64,000 bases of DNA from Haematococcus lacustris (GCA_030144725.1 JASKMD010000029.1:4754678-4818677); one strand, 5' to 3'; shown: positions 53,201 through 62,907, counted from the stretch's first letter. Notes: generated from the sequence alone by a model not told the origin. Program-made: numbers and translations.

Positions 53201-55164
53201 AGGCTGCCATCCCTGGCCCTTGCATGCATGGGGCCACAGACATCCATGTGGATCAGGCCAAGGGGTGCTGTCACTGGAGCTGCATTTGGGGGTGGGTCTG
53301 CAAAGGCGACATTCTTGTGCTGTTTGCCCTTGACACAGCCTACACACACGGTTGGATCAGAGGCAGCTGCCCGAAACTGTGAGGCTGTAACATGAACACC
53401 TGACACCATTCCCTCTGACTGCATACGGGATAGAGCAGCATAGGAAGCATGGCACAGGCGCTGGTGCCACACCTTGGGGGAGTTGGATGTGGAGCTGTTG
53501 GCGGAGGGGGCAGCAGTGTTGGTCAGAAGCTCCAGCTTCACCCGGTTGTCTGGCAGTAGGATTGACTGCTGGATGCCGTACAGCTTCTCAGGCTCAGAGT
53601 CTGTATCTGGGCCATCAGGCATGGGGACAGCAGCCAGGATGTAAGAGTTCCTGATCTTGTGAGCGTTTACTCTGAGCATGCTGCCAAAGCGGTTGCTGCT
53701 GATCTGGCACAGATCACCACGGAATAGAAAGCTGCTGCCGTCTTCTGTAGCTGCTGACACTGAAATGAAGTTCTCCTTGCTGTCAGGCACATACAGGGCA
53801 TGACTGAGGAACCAGGAACCTCGCTTGGTGCTGAGAAACACACTGCCAGATCCGACTGCCCAGACCCTGTGGCCTGCTGCTGCCAGTTTCACAGGCCTGT
53901 GCTTGTCAGGCGCAAAGGGTGTGTAGTTGTAGAAGAACTGCAAATCTTTCAGAATGTGCTGGGATGCGCCTGAGTCAATGAAGAAGGGGCTGTATAGATC
54001 GCTGTTGAAGTTCAGTCTGGGCTGCATCATCTGCATGAGGGCATCATCATCATCATCATCCTCATCATCATCAGCAGCAGCAGTGGCAGTGAACAGGGAG
54101 GCACCCCTGCTTGGGCTTTGAGTTGCTGCCCTGCCAGGAGTCTGGGTCCTGCCTCTGCCGGGGCTGGATGGCCTGGCTGGGCTGGAGCTTCTGCCTGGGC
54201 TGGGCCTTCTACCAGGGCTGCTGGTTCTGGCAGGGTTGCTGAATAGAGTCTTCATGCGGTTGCGCTGATCCCTGTCAAAGATGAAGCACTCTGACATGAT
54301 GTGACCTGGCTTGGCACAGTAGTTGCAGGTCAGGTGAGCGTGTGAGCTAGCATCCCTGGTGGACCTGTCAGGAGACTGTGCCCTGGACAGCTGTTCTCGA
54401 GGCTGTTGGGGGGCTCTGCTCCTGCCCCTGCCCCCTTGGCCACCTGAACTGCCAGCCCCCCTGTGCTCAGAAGGGGAGGAGAATGACCAGAGTGTGGATG
54501 AGGAGGTGCTGAGCTGCTGCTGCATTTGCTTGCTGAGTAGGTCTGCCTCCTTCTGCAGCAGCACACGCTTGATGCGCTCAACTGTAAGGTCTGCGCTGGT
54601 TTGATCATAGCGCAGTCTCTCAACCGTGCCCTCATACTCAGGCGGCAGGGCTGCCAGAATGGCCAGCACCACTGTGGACTCAGAGGTTTCGCAGCTGCAT
54701 GCCTCGAGCTCTGTTAGCAGTTGCTGCAAACGCGCATAAAAGCGCGAGACTGACTCGCCTGGTTCCATACGCAGGAGGCTGAGTTGCTGCTGAAGCTGAG
54801 ACTGTCGCGCGACTGACGACTGGGTGAACTGGGATTCGAGGGTCTCCCAGGAGTCCTGCGCTGAGTTCGCGTTCTTGACAGTGAAGATGTGGAGATTGGA
54901 GACGTGCCGCTGGATAAAGGCTTTGGCTTTCCGGTCCAGGGCTGTTTCTGCGCGAGAGCGAGCTAGCTCAGCATTGTAAGCAGCCTGCTCTTGCTGAGTG
55001 ACGTTGGCTGCTGGCGCAGTGGGTAAGGGGGTGACGCCGTCGGCGACGACGGACCAGAGGCCTGCTTCGATCAGCAGGCCCTCAGTCCGAATGCTCCAGA
55101 TCGGCCAGTTATCATCATCGAGAATAGTCGGCTGATTGCCAGAAAGCGAGGGATTAGTTGCCAT
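50203..55164 (-). CDS. Copia Gag-Pol polyprotein
   Basis: A single uninterrupted frame of 1653 codons from ATG 55162-55164. Domains in Copia order: Gag with zinc knuckle CNYCAKPGHIMSEC (residues 280-293); aspartic protease FFIDSGASQHI (DSGA at 397-400); integrase with HHCC (WHQRLCHAS, CVGCVKGK) and catalytic HMDVCGPM, IRTDNGTE and NGAAERLN; a Pro/Ala/Ser-rich spacer; RT (KWVLKVKRD, LDFETAFLNG, YGLRQAPRAW, YVDD); RNase H (DADYAGDKD, STAEAEYMA, HIDVHHHFVRE). The integrase-before-RT order defines Ty1/Copia. All catalytic residues are present, so the element may be competent. Gag and Pol share one frame, so the Gag:Pol ratio must be set by some other means such as splicing or proteolysis. Confidence 0.97.
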   Translation of the reverse strand: MATNPSLSGNQPTILDDDNWPIWSIRTEGLLIEAGLWSVVADGVTPLPTAPAANVTQQEQAAYNAELARSRAETALDRKAKAFIQRHVSNLHIFTVKNANSAQDSWETLESQFTQSSVARQSQLQQQLSLLRMEPGESVSRFYARLQQLLTELEACSCETSESTVVLAILAALPPEYEGTVERLRYDQTSADLTVERIKRVLLQKEADLLSKQMQQQLSTSSSTLWSFSSPSEHRGAGSSGGQGGRGRSRAPQQPREQLSRAQSPDRSTRDASSHAHLTCNYCAKPGHIMSECFIFDRDQRNRMKTLFSNPARTSSPGRRPSPGRSSSPARPSSPGRGRTQTPGRAATQSPSRGASLFTATAAADDDEDDDDDDALMQMMQPRLNFNSDLYSPFFIDSGASQHILKDLQFFYNYTPFAPDKHRPVKLAAAGHRVWAVGSGSVFLSTKRGSWFLSHALYVPDSKENFISVSAATEDGSSFLFRGDLCQISSNRFGSMLRVNAHKIRNSYILAAVPMPDGPDTDSEPEKLYGIQQSILLPDNRVKLELLTNTAAPSANSSTSNSPKVWHQRLCHASYAALSRMQSEGMVSGVHVTASQFRAAASDPTVCVGCVKGKQHKNVAFADPPPNAAPVTAPLGLIHMDVCGPMHARARDGSLYVATFLDEHTKLSVCVPISSKSQVPDVVRTVIEQLETQSGFRCKAIRTDNGTEYVNNRMKEYCSSKGIVHQHSAPYSPQQNGAAERLNRTIFEKARSILHAANISLSFWAHAVKYANYIRCLLPVSGQPLTPWEAFYGVKPDLSGLRVFGCRVWLHVPDHKRSKLQSKSVEGLFLGYQPGSKAYLVEVNGRETCSKDIVFDELSVLQPTRQHEQPVQPVFLLPLPPSPLSSSEPAPPAEGGNSLQQTSSSGSDDSGSSSSDSSNRPGSSAQQPQSRPLQRIEAQEDSSRPDSPLSEPEQISLTARYEPGSHMWQQQQLELISRLPRPGIGRFSLRPMPLARETVGAQPVAPATAPEAERPAASAAVPTAARPAATPGAAPAAVRPSASAAAPTAARPAAAAARPGAPGLAQPARRVPLIPASAAAGSAAPAVHPSAPMPAAPEPSPEASAAPLARRNPPRERRLPLKLRQSDLCAMTVSDSPVNDTPTVAEALASPQADMWIEAMNAELASLHSNQTWSLEERPANARVLPTKWVLKVKRDAAGNVERYKARLVAKGYFQQSGVDVGDVYAPVSKHTTLRALLAKAEAENMEVHQLDFETAFLNGVLEEHEVIYVQQPEGFREGSSNTVCRLHKALYGLRQAPRAWHARLCEELLAMNFKSSEADPALFTLHLPSGTVYLLVYVDDCLLCTQQGDTTGLAYVKQKLSSVFKLKDLGEARCFLGMQIVRDRAEGTILISQQKLIHELVTTHSMSNAHSKTLPMAAAVKLVREGEALDTSVHHYSALVGSLLYLSCCTRPDIAFSVGALARHMSAPTKQHWAAACTVLCYLKGTSEQGLLFGGVTGLQGFTDADYAGDKDTARSTTGYLFTLNGGAISWSSRQQPTVAMSTAEAEYMAASSATKEALWLRKLMRDLQLEARCVQMSCDNQAALQLLHNPMATARAKHIDVHHHFVRERITRGEVAFSYCHTDSMLADIFTKPLAAVKFNAGKQGCGVFSP

Positions 55165-55239
55165 CGCTGGTCGACTCGGCTGTCAACCACACGAACCCTA
55201 GCCAGCAACTTACTGGCGTCTTAACACGCGTCAGCGCGT

Positions 55240-55251
55240 GGGCCCATAACC
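55240..55251 (-). other. Primer binding site, initiator tRNA-Met anticodon region
   Basis: The plus strand reads GGGCCCATAACC directly next to the 5' LTR, identical to the anticodon-loop region of eukaryotic initiator tRNA-Met (CAT anticodon). Drosophila copia is known to prime from a half-tRNA at this internal region. Confidence 0.85.
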
Positions 55252-55511
55252 TGTTAAGATTGCACGGGCAGACGACGACACCAGTTCAGGGTTTTACACA
55301 GAACTGCCAGAACAAGCTGGCGCATAGCACGCGCCTACCTGTTAAGATTGCACGGGCAGACGACGACACCAGTTCAGGGTGCCGTTCTATGCCTGGCAAC
55401 TGCTCTATATCAAGCAGTCACACTCGTACACTCTTCGGCTAGGCCGCTGGCACACGCCCTACTATCCCGGTGCTCTAAATCAACTGCACCGGGAGGGCAA
55501 GCTTTCCAACA
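55252..55511 (-). repeat. 5' LTR of Copia element
   Basis: 260 bp, no difference seen from the 3' LTR. As the 5' LTR it should carry the promoter. Confidence 0.96.
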
Positions 55512-55533
55512 CTCGTGTTGCTTTGTGTGTCAT

Positions 55534-56002
55534 CTGCGCGCCAAGCAAATGCTAGGGCAATTGGTCTTATGCGCTAACGATGCAAAATGAGCAAGTACGC
55601 TCTTTAGCAGTGCACAAATGGTAAAACCACGAGCAACAAGCTAGCAATCGTGCGCAAAGTGCGTGTAGCGCTGAAAAGCTTTTGCGTTCCCAGTAAAGGG
55701 TCGACTTGGCTTTTAAAACGCAAAATGCAAGCACCCAGTGAGGGCGTTGTTGCAATACGCACGGCTGCGCCCTTACGGGTAGCAGTGGCTTGAAAAGCCG
55801 ATGTACTTTTAGGCAGTACAACGCCGCGAGAGCCCGCAGTGCGGAACTCTCAAGCACGCCCCGAAGGGTAGTGCGTGCTCGCCCCGAAGGGTGGAGCTAG
55901 AGGGTTAGATAAGGGGAAGCGGTGAAGTGGAGGGCGGTGGGCGCTTGCACAGGAAGCGATGAACCGCGACACTTGGTCGCAACCTTGCGGTCGGACAACC
56001 AA
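55534..56002 (-). other. Leader of Gypsy element 3 with PBS
   Basis: Untranslated region between the presumed LTR and the gag ATG. It begins with TGGTTGTCCGACC (minus strand, 55990-56002), similar to the PBS of Gypsy element 1. It includes the direct repeat GCCCCGAAGGGT near 55855-55892. No coding region is supported. Confidence 0.5.
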
Positions 56003-56126
56003 TGTAACAAAGGGGTGGCAGAACTGCTGCTCTGCCTCACCTTGTATGTCTTCCGTGTGAGTGAGAGCGCTCCTGCCTCGCGCTCCACAGTCCGCTACTT
56101 CCGGTTGGGTGGCAATGTGTGTTACA
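56003..56126 (-). repeat. Presumed short LTR of Gypsy element 3
   Basis: Bounded by TGTAACA and TGTTACA, 124 bp, followed on the minus strand by a plausible PBS. The partner LTR is not in the window, so the limits are tentative. Confidence 0.45.
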
Positions 56127-56400
56127 CAATGCCTCTGATAACGAGCAAATCCCCAACTCTCTAGCGGCCCTCGGCTAAATAGGCCAGCGGCCAGCCGTCA
56201 CACGCCACCGTCACCCTACTGGGAGTTATGACGGTGGGATCTCATGCAACTGCTCGGTTATTTCCCCTAGGAAGAACCTCGCTTCGTTACACAGCAGGTG
56301 TGACAGGAGGGCAGGAAAAGCAGGGGTGAAGTAGATATGCCACCAATACCCAATCTAGCTCAGGCATGACTGTAAAGACTTTGATGCAATGTGTGTGCAG
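56127..56400. other. Sequence upstream of gene X, nothing firm
   Basis: No CACTCC terminus and no clear exon. The first recognised gene X exon starts after a CAG at 56400 with one base carried over from an earlier exon, so at least one upstream exon is missing, perhaps displaced by Gypsy element 3. Confidence 0.5.
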
Positions 56401-59400
56401 TAATCCCGGAAGGCCTGAAGAGGTACTTGGATGAGCACTTCAGCGTGAGTCATGTGATGTCGCCGCCACCAATTGTCACCTTACCAGCTGTCCACCATGT
56501 TTAGAAGTTGAGGGTCAGTTGGTTGTACATGCAGAACACCGACAAGGCATTGAAGGCTTTGGCAGAGCGGTTGCCCATGGCGGATGCACGGAAGGAGGCG
56601 GAGGAGCAGCAACCAATGAAGGTAAAACATAACGGCAAGCATGGCAATTGCAGTACACAGTGAGGATAGCCTGGAACTACTGCATGTGTTGTAGGGCGGA
56701 CCAGCCAGCCGGCTCAGGTCAAGGCCCGAGGTGCCCAAGGAGCCTGAGCTGGTGTACAAAAACCCAGAGTACCGCAAGCCAAAGCAGAAGATCTTCAAGC
56801 CTCATGAGGTCAAGGAGTTCCAGCAGTACGTGCTGACACACGGGTTTGGCATCATTGAGCTGGATCCGGAGTACGTGGCCGGCGAGCTGGAGGTGTGGGC
56901 CATGGTGACGTTGAAGGACCACGGCGCTGTCATCTTCGAGAAGAGCAAGGTGGACGCCCAGGGTCAATTTGTACGTGACGGCGAGAGCTATGTAAGTACA
57001 CAAGTCTGAAGATAATGAGCCACATAGCAGTGCTGTCTAAATCAAAGCATCACTGTTGTGAAATGATAGGAACATAACAGGCTGCCGGCAACCCCAAGCC
57101 CACGTGTCAATCTTGATATTAGCCCATGTCGTGTATGCCCATGTTGTGTTTGTTTGCAGGTTGGTACAGACTTTGGCACCGGTCAGCGCCTCCAACTGTA
57201 CTTCACCACTGCCAACGCGGATGGCACCCTGCCGGACGATGTGACCATGGCAGCCTTGAACTCCCCGTTTAGCTGGGAGCTCTTCAACAAACTGTCAGAT
57301 GAGGACAAGACACGCCACCTGCTGGCAATAGAAGTGACCAAGAAATACTTGACAAAGCTGCAGGTATACTTGTGGTTTGGGTAACTTTAACCCCAACCCC
57401 AACCCTAGCCCTAACCCTAACCCTAACCCTAACCCTAACCCTATCCCTAACCCTAACCCTAACCCTAACCCTAACCCTAACCCTAACCCTAACCCTAACC
57501 CTAACCCTAACCCTAACCCTAACCCTAGCCCTAACCCTAACCCTTACCCTAACCCTAACCCTATCCCTAACCTTAACCATACCACTGTCACCAGAAATAG
57601 CACACGCGTCACTAGAGCAGGTGACACATATCTCTTGCGCGGAGATCACCTGAGTGGCGTCCCTCAGATGGATCAAGTGGATCACGACATCATATGGATC
57701 ATACCATGTGTGGTTTCACTTCCATTCTTTTCAGGTGTGCGCCCAGCAGCTGTCCCCTTGCCCACTGCGTGGCGGCACCATCCTGGCCAATGACTACCTG
57801 AACTCAAGGGTTGTCACGCCAGGGGGGTTTAAGCTGAACCCAAAGGGGCCCACTGGGTTGGTACGCCCTCAAGCTTTGCATGTGGATGTGAGCCCAAAGG
57901 AGATCGCCACTCCATTGGTAAGGACACAGACGCCCTGATGTGTGCCCGGCTGCCCTGCTGCTGCCCTACCCTGACCGGCTGCCCTGATGCCTTGCCGCTG
58001 CCCTAGCCTGATCGGCTGCCCTGATGCCCTGCTGTTGCCCTACCCTGATGGCTGCCCGGCCGCCCTGCTGCTGCCCTACCCTGCCCAGCCCAGGGTGAGA
58101 CAGCAACAACAGGATTGCCTGGTGCTGCGCAGGTGCCAACAGTGGCTCAGCCCCTCCCACTCGCCCCAACAGCTACTTCGCCGACGGCTGCATTGGAAGC
58201 TCTAGCATCAGCAGCAGCCGCAGCAGTCTCATCTGCAGGTGTCGCCACACCACCCACTGTCCCTATCTCTGGGGCGTCACCTCATGCAGACTGCTTGATC
58301 CCAGCCATGGCAGCAGCAGCACCAAACCCGGCTGCAGCGGCAGCGGCAGCAGCAACAGCAGCACCGGTGGAAGCAGCAGCAGCAGCAGCAGTAGCAGCAT
58401 CAGCATCAGCATCAGCAGCAGCAGCACCAGTGGAAGCAGCAGCAGCAGGGGCGGCAGCAGCAGGGGCAGCAGCAGCAGCAGCAGCAGCGACAGCAGCAGG
58501 AGCAGCAGAAGCGGGAGCAGCAGGCATTCCCCACCCCCCCTCTTCCGCAGCGGCCACATCTGTGGCTGAGGGGGCAGCTGGTGCACCCCGCCCTACCACA
58601 GCAGCCCCCCAAGGCCCCACCCTCACTCCCGACCCTGCTGGCCCATCCTCAAGGCAGGCACTTCCCCATGCCTCAACACCCGGGTTCAAGGTGTTTGGGC
58701 GTGAGGGCATGGTGCTCATCATCGCCATGCAGCTGGTCAGCATCCTCCTCATCCCTTACAGCCACGAGCTGGTCAAGCTGTTCGCCCCGTTCTGGAGCTC
58801 TGTCATGCCGGACGATGATGGGCATGTGAACGAGGCTCTGCTGCCAGCGCTGGAGGAGAAGTTGAGCACGCTGACTGCTCTGGAGGTGATTGAGGTCGAG
58901 CTGCAGCCGGGTCAGGCGCTGGGCATGACGGGGGTGACCATTCACGCTGGCGCTGAGGGCCGACCAGGCACAGCCTCTGCCCGTGCCCACTTCTATGGCA
59001 GTGTGTGCTTTGTGGAGAACACCACCACCTTGGTCATGCAGATGGGCAAGATCATCGACGGCGCAGCCATGCCTACAACAGAGGCCGACTTCAAGAATAA
59101 GGACAAGTGGCCTATTTGGAAGACTGATGCTGGTGGCAGCATGGTGCCCCCTGAGCCATACGAGCCTGTTGCCCAATTGGAGACGGACAGGCTGTGGCAG
59201 GATCGCTTCAACGGCCCCTTGGACGACATCAGGAAGAGGCAAGTCCAGCTGATAGCTGCTTGGAAGGCAGCAGTAGAGGCACGTGCTGCGAAGTTGAAGC
59301 GGCAGAAAACGGCTGAGGCCAGGGCTGCTAAGGCAGCCAAAGCTGCAGCAAAGGTGGCCCAGAGGGGGGCTGCCATGGCGGTACCAGCAGCAGCGGTACA

Positions 59401-59686
59401 GGGTGGTCCAGCTGCGGGAGAGGAGAAGGGTGGGGCCAAGAAGGTGGCCAAGCCAGCTGCAAACAGGGGCGGAGGCCAGGGCAGGGAGGGGGGCAGCGGC
59501 AGGGGCAGTGGCACTGGCACTGGCGGCGGCAGAGGCAGGGGCGGTGGCAGGGGCAGAGACGGTGGCAGGGGCGGTGGCATGGGCAGAGGCGGGGGCAGGG
59601 GCAGAGGCAGGGGCAACGGGCAGCAGGGTGCTGGGGCAGGGGGTGGGGGGGAGGCTCCACCGGCTAAGCGCCACAAGGGACAGTAG
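56401..59686 (+). CDS. Gene X: unrecognised multi-exon gene with RGG tail (5' incomplete)
   Basis: Exons 56401-56444, 56535-56621, 56695-56991, 57160-57363, 57735-57917 and 58094-59686, all with GT-AG borders and, after the first, phase 0 and intact frame. The protein has an N-terminal conserved-looking part (LVYKNPEYRKPKQKIFKP, ELEVWAMVTLKDHGAVIF), a polyalanine stretch from GCA repeats (58303-58530), then a globular region (GFKVFGREGMVLIIAMQL, DEALLPALEE-like helices, FYGSVCFVENTTTLVMQMGK) and a Lys/Ala helix leading to a Gly-Arg-rich RGG-type tail ending PPAKRHKGQ. RGG tails bind nucleic acid; the function is otherwise unknown. It is convergent with the Ulp1 gene. I infer it is the third gene of the CACTCC transposon; a host gene remains possible. 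Confidence 0.75.
57391..57578 (-). repeat. Interstitial telomeric array (CCCTAA)n inside a gene X intron
   Basis: About 30 hexamers, mostly exact CCCTAA (TTAGGG on the minus strand), between the donor at 57364 and the acceptor at 57734. It is cleaner TTAGGG than the arrays at 28 and 32.8 kb. Confidence 0.97.
57948..58085 (+). repeat. Short minisatellite in the last gene X intron
   Basis: About three degenerate copies built on GGCTGCCCTGATGCC and CTGCTGCCCTACCCTGA. Confidence 0.65.
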
Positions 59687-60239
59687 TAGGGGGTGGTGTA
59701 GGGCGCCAGCAGATCAATAGCCATGCACATCATCACGCCTTGCACAACAAGGTACACATAGAGCCAATGCAGGTGTGCGTCATGCTGTTGTTGCTGCTCA
59801 AGTTGCCTTCATGTTGGTGATGTTGGTGTGCTGATGCCAGGCCAGCTGGTCATGATCACGTTGCCGCTCATGATGTTGTCGTTGTTCATGTCTCTGATGC
59901 TGATACATGAGCATGATGACGAGTGTAAGGTATCCTATCATCCAGATATGATTACATTGATTAAGATGAGCCATTGAGATGAGCCATAGACACAGGCAAC
60001 ATGACTTAAGGTTTACACGGACTTCATCAAGGGTGGACATACGCTTGAGGCATCAACCTGGCCTTGCATCAACACAGCAACCTTAAACAACCGTAGGTTG
60101 ACCATCAACATCAGCAATAACCGCTGTCACAACAAGCCACACAACAAACGATAGAGAAATAAAGGGAACAGAGAAACAGCGTTGCCCCAGAGCATGGTAC
60201 ACAAGTACAGAAACACAATGACGTTGCAAGGACACAATC
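59687..60239. other. Intergenic region between convergent genes, nothing recognised
   Basis: Presumed 3' UTR of gene X and spacer. ATGATGTTG-like triplets recur near 59800-59900. No terminal repeat or coding motif was found. Confidence 0.5.
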
Positions 60240-60840
60240 GCTATTACCTCCAGCGCAGTAGCCATAGGCACCTGCGCAGTAGTCACAAGCTCCAGCACGG
60301 TGGCCATTACCTCCAGCGCGGTAGCCATTACCTCCAGGGCGGTAGACATTATCTCCAGCGCGGTAGTTGTTAGCTCCGGCGCGGTAGTTATTAGCTACAG
60401 CGCGGTAACTATTAGCTTTAGCGCGGTAGCCATTAGCTCCAGCGCGGTAGCTATTACCTCCAGCGCGGTAGCCATTGGCTCCATCGCGGTAGTCAATGGC
60501 TCCAGCGCGGTACTCATTAGCTCCAGCGCGGTAGCCAATGGCTCCAGCGCGGTAGCTATAGGCTCCAGCGCGGTAGCTAATAGCTCCAGCGCGGTAGTCA
60601 TTAGCTCCCGCGCAGTAGCCATCAGCTCCCGCGCAGTAGCCATCGGCTCCCGCGCAGTAGCTATCGGCTCCCGCGCAGTAGCTATCGGCTCCCGCGCAGT
60701 AGTTATCGGCTCCCGCGCAGTAGCCATCGGCTCCCGCGCAGTAGCCATCGGCTCCCGCGCAGTAGCCATCGGCTCCCGCGCAGAAACCACCATCTCCCGC
60801 GCAGAAATCACCGGCTCCCGCGCAGAAACCATTGGCTCCA
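60240..60840 (+). repeat. 21-bp minisatellite
   Basis: About 28 copies of a 21-bp unit such as GCTCCCGCGCAGTAGCCATC plus one base; left copies read CTCCAGCGCGGTAG. As the period is 7 codons, it is open on both strands (SRAVAIG or AREPMAT repeats). It begins about 30 bases downstream of the Ulp1 stop, so it is 3' UTR or intergenic rather than coding. Confidence 0.92.
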
Positions 60841-60872
60841 GCGCAGGTGACGCTGCTAATTTGTGTGAGTGG

Positions 60873-62894
60873 TTATATGCGGTCCTCCGTACACAAATGC
60901 AAACCCACCTCTTCATCGCTGTCATTGACAGTCAGGTCTACGGGTGGCTGCTGTGAAGCTGGCGCGCTTGGCTGTGCCTCCTGGCCTTCCTTACACACCC
61001 GTCCTGCCTGCAGTCATACATGAATGTTGGTTAAGTGTCATGCGCTCACCTGCGTGTGAGGTGGAGGCAAGGTGCATGGTGTGCATGATGCATGTGGTAA
61101 TTAAAAGGGTAATGCCATAACTCCTCATCCTCCTATCGTCTTTATGCATATCTGTGAGTCAACACCTTGTTCTCCTCAGCAGCGGCGACCTTCCATTCAT
61201 CACTCATGGTAACCTACGAGCATCATTCATAAATGATGTTTCCTGCATGTGCATGTTGCGATGCAATCATGAAATAGTTAACTATGGGATCTATACTCAC
61301 AATTCCTGGCCACCCCTCACAACGCTGCACCGCGTCCTTCCAGCACATGCGCCTCCCAATCATGCCCTCCTCAGTGTTGTTGTCAAAGTCAATCTTGGTA
61401 ATGAAGTGACTGCAGCACATGCCAAAGGTTAGGTTACCTTACAAGCCATGTGATGTATATGCCAGGCAGTGCCATTGCATGGTATATTCTTTGACATCTT
61501 GTAAGCACGGACTCACCTCGTGCGCTGCTCGGTTATGTAGTCAATGTGCACCAGCATGCGGTCGCCACAACTCCAACCATCTCCCTGCTGTGGGCAAGCA
61601 CCTCTCAGCGACTGCCACTTCCCATCCCTGACATTCTTCTTGAGGAAAGACTCCAGCTGCCTCCACAGGGTATAGGGAATGGTTCCGGGCTGCATGCATT
61701 CAGAAAAACGTGGCACTGATCACATTCATAACACTGCAAAACCCCCTCATGTTCAACTCACCGCGATGGGGTCATAGTACACGACCTTTTGCATATCCAC
61801 GTAGACAACTGCCACTGTCCAATGGTTGTCGGTGGGGTTGAAGGGGATGAGGATCACGCTTGCATCTCCTAGCTGGGACATGCCCAACTTCTTCATAATC
61901 TTGCTCCTCTTTTTGTATTGGTCCATCGCCCTGTCCGCCGCCTCCTCATTGTCTCGGATTCCCTTTCCCACATGGCTCTGGAGGATCAGGAACTTTCGCT
62001 CTTCCGTGTTGAAGCGAATAGCCTGTAATGACATACCACCATGCATGGTACCTCTCATCCTCTGGTCAATCATCGTGCACACATTCTTCTTCCTTGCTAC
62101 TAACACGTCAATCTATAGTGTTTACTCCACTCACTTGAAGCAACTCCATGGCCACGTCTAGTGCATTGCCGTTGATACTCTGCGGCTCATATGTGGTTGG
62201 GTCAAAGAACCTTGAGTCATCGACATAGTATGGGGGAACGCCCTGCAAATGCATCCACACAGTCAGAACTAATACAAGTGTATGTGCTCGTGTAATTGCT
62301 GTCTATCCCAAACCCATGCTCCCATGCTCCTATGCTCCTACCTCCACCACCTTTCTTTTGCCTGCGCTAGGCGTTGCACCGCCCTTGGGGGCACCTGCAA
62401 CCATACCAATTCCTATCCACATGAACAGCAAGCTCGAGGGACTACGCAGGCCTAAGCCATCATACTACTAAAACCAACATGCAGTGACTTTCCTAGACTA
62501 TACCTGGGTTGGACTGAAGGGCGGCCTTGGTCAGGGTTGGGTGGGCTGGGGGGCAGGCGGTGGCAAGGGGAGTGACGGATGATGAGGGTGGGCGGTGGGA
62601 TGAGCTCTTGGCCAGGAAGATGGCTTGGGATGGCACTGTGGAAGGGGCTGGGGCAGGGGCTGGTGTAGGAGCAGAGGTGAGCAGGCCACGTGAAGTCGTA
62701 GCTGCTGGGGCCATGCGAGGGGTGGGGGTGCGAGTGGGCGCCACCGCCTTGGTTAGGGTAGGGGCTGGTGGGGCTGGGGGGCAGGTGGGGGCAATGGGGG
62801 TCACGCGTGGTGAGGCTGGGCGGTGGGATGAGGTCTTTGACAAGGAGAGGGCCGGGGGAGGGGCTTTGGGGGGGGCTGGGGTAAGGGCTGTGGT
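60873..62894 (-). pseudogene. Ulp1-type (C48) cysteine protease gene, 3' half
   Basis: Exons: 62894-62504, 62394-62342, 62242-62135, 62022-61762, 61689-61517, 61409-61301, 61213-61166 and 61007-60873 (TAA at 60873-60875); all GT-AG and in phase. After a Pro/Thr-rich region and a basic GKRKVV, the catalytic core shows NHWTVAVVYVD (His), YYDPIA (Asp) and QQGDGWSCG (nucleophile Cys in the Q-x(5)-C-G context of Ulp1). The last exon has VDLTVNDSDEE, a good SUMO-interacting motif with an acidic flank. Such proteases cleave SUMO or ubiquitin-like proteins; Ulp1-type genes are known cargo in several DNA transposons. The N-terminal half is absent here but fits the piece at 36016-37308. No stop or shift in the retained part. 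Confidence 0.85.
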
Positions 62895-62907
62895 AGGAGC
62901 AGAGGCA
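62895..62907 (-). repeat. Target-site duplication of the Dualen-like LINE, 3' copy
   Basis: The minus strand reads TGCCTCTGCTCCT, identical to 37296-37308, directly after the LINE tail. Confidence 0.75.

Larger units (their letters stand above)
49736..55511 (-). mobile_element. Complete Ty1/Copia element
   Basis: 5776 bp with 260-bp LTRs that appear identical, and a 5-bp duplication CTCGT at 49731-49735 and 55512-55516. It carries one intact gag-pol frame, a PBS complementary to initiator tRNA-Met and a PPT. It is inserted eight codons into the gag of Gypsy element 3 and is likely the most recent event in the window. Confidence 0.98.
46687..56126 (-). mobile_element. Decayed Gypsy element 3 (gag and 5' end), with nested insertions
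   Basis: Minus-strand order: presumed short LTR (56126-56003), PBS (56002-55989), leader, gag ATG 55533-55531. Gag then continues on the far side of a Copia element (49736-55511) and a MITE (48680-49025) down to the gap. Pol would be in or beyond the gap. Confidence 0.75.

Noticed and set aside
58115..58620. Polyalanine/CAG tract as a pathogenic-type expansion or separate gene
   Set aside because: It lies in frame inside the last gene X exon and is ordinary low-complexity coding sequence for GC-rich algae.
60300..60956. Heptad-repeat protein (SRAVAIG on plus, AREPMAT on minus)
   Set aside because: 21-bp minisatellite; it starts just after the Ulp1 TAA and both strands are open.
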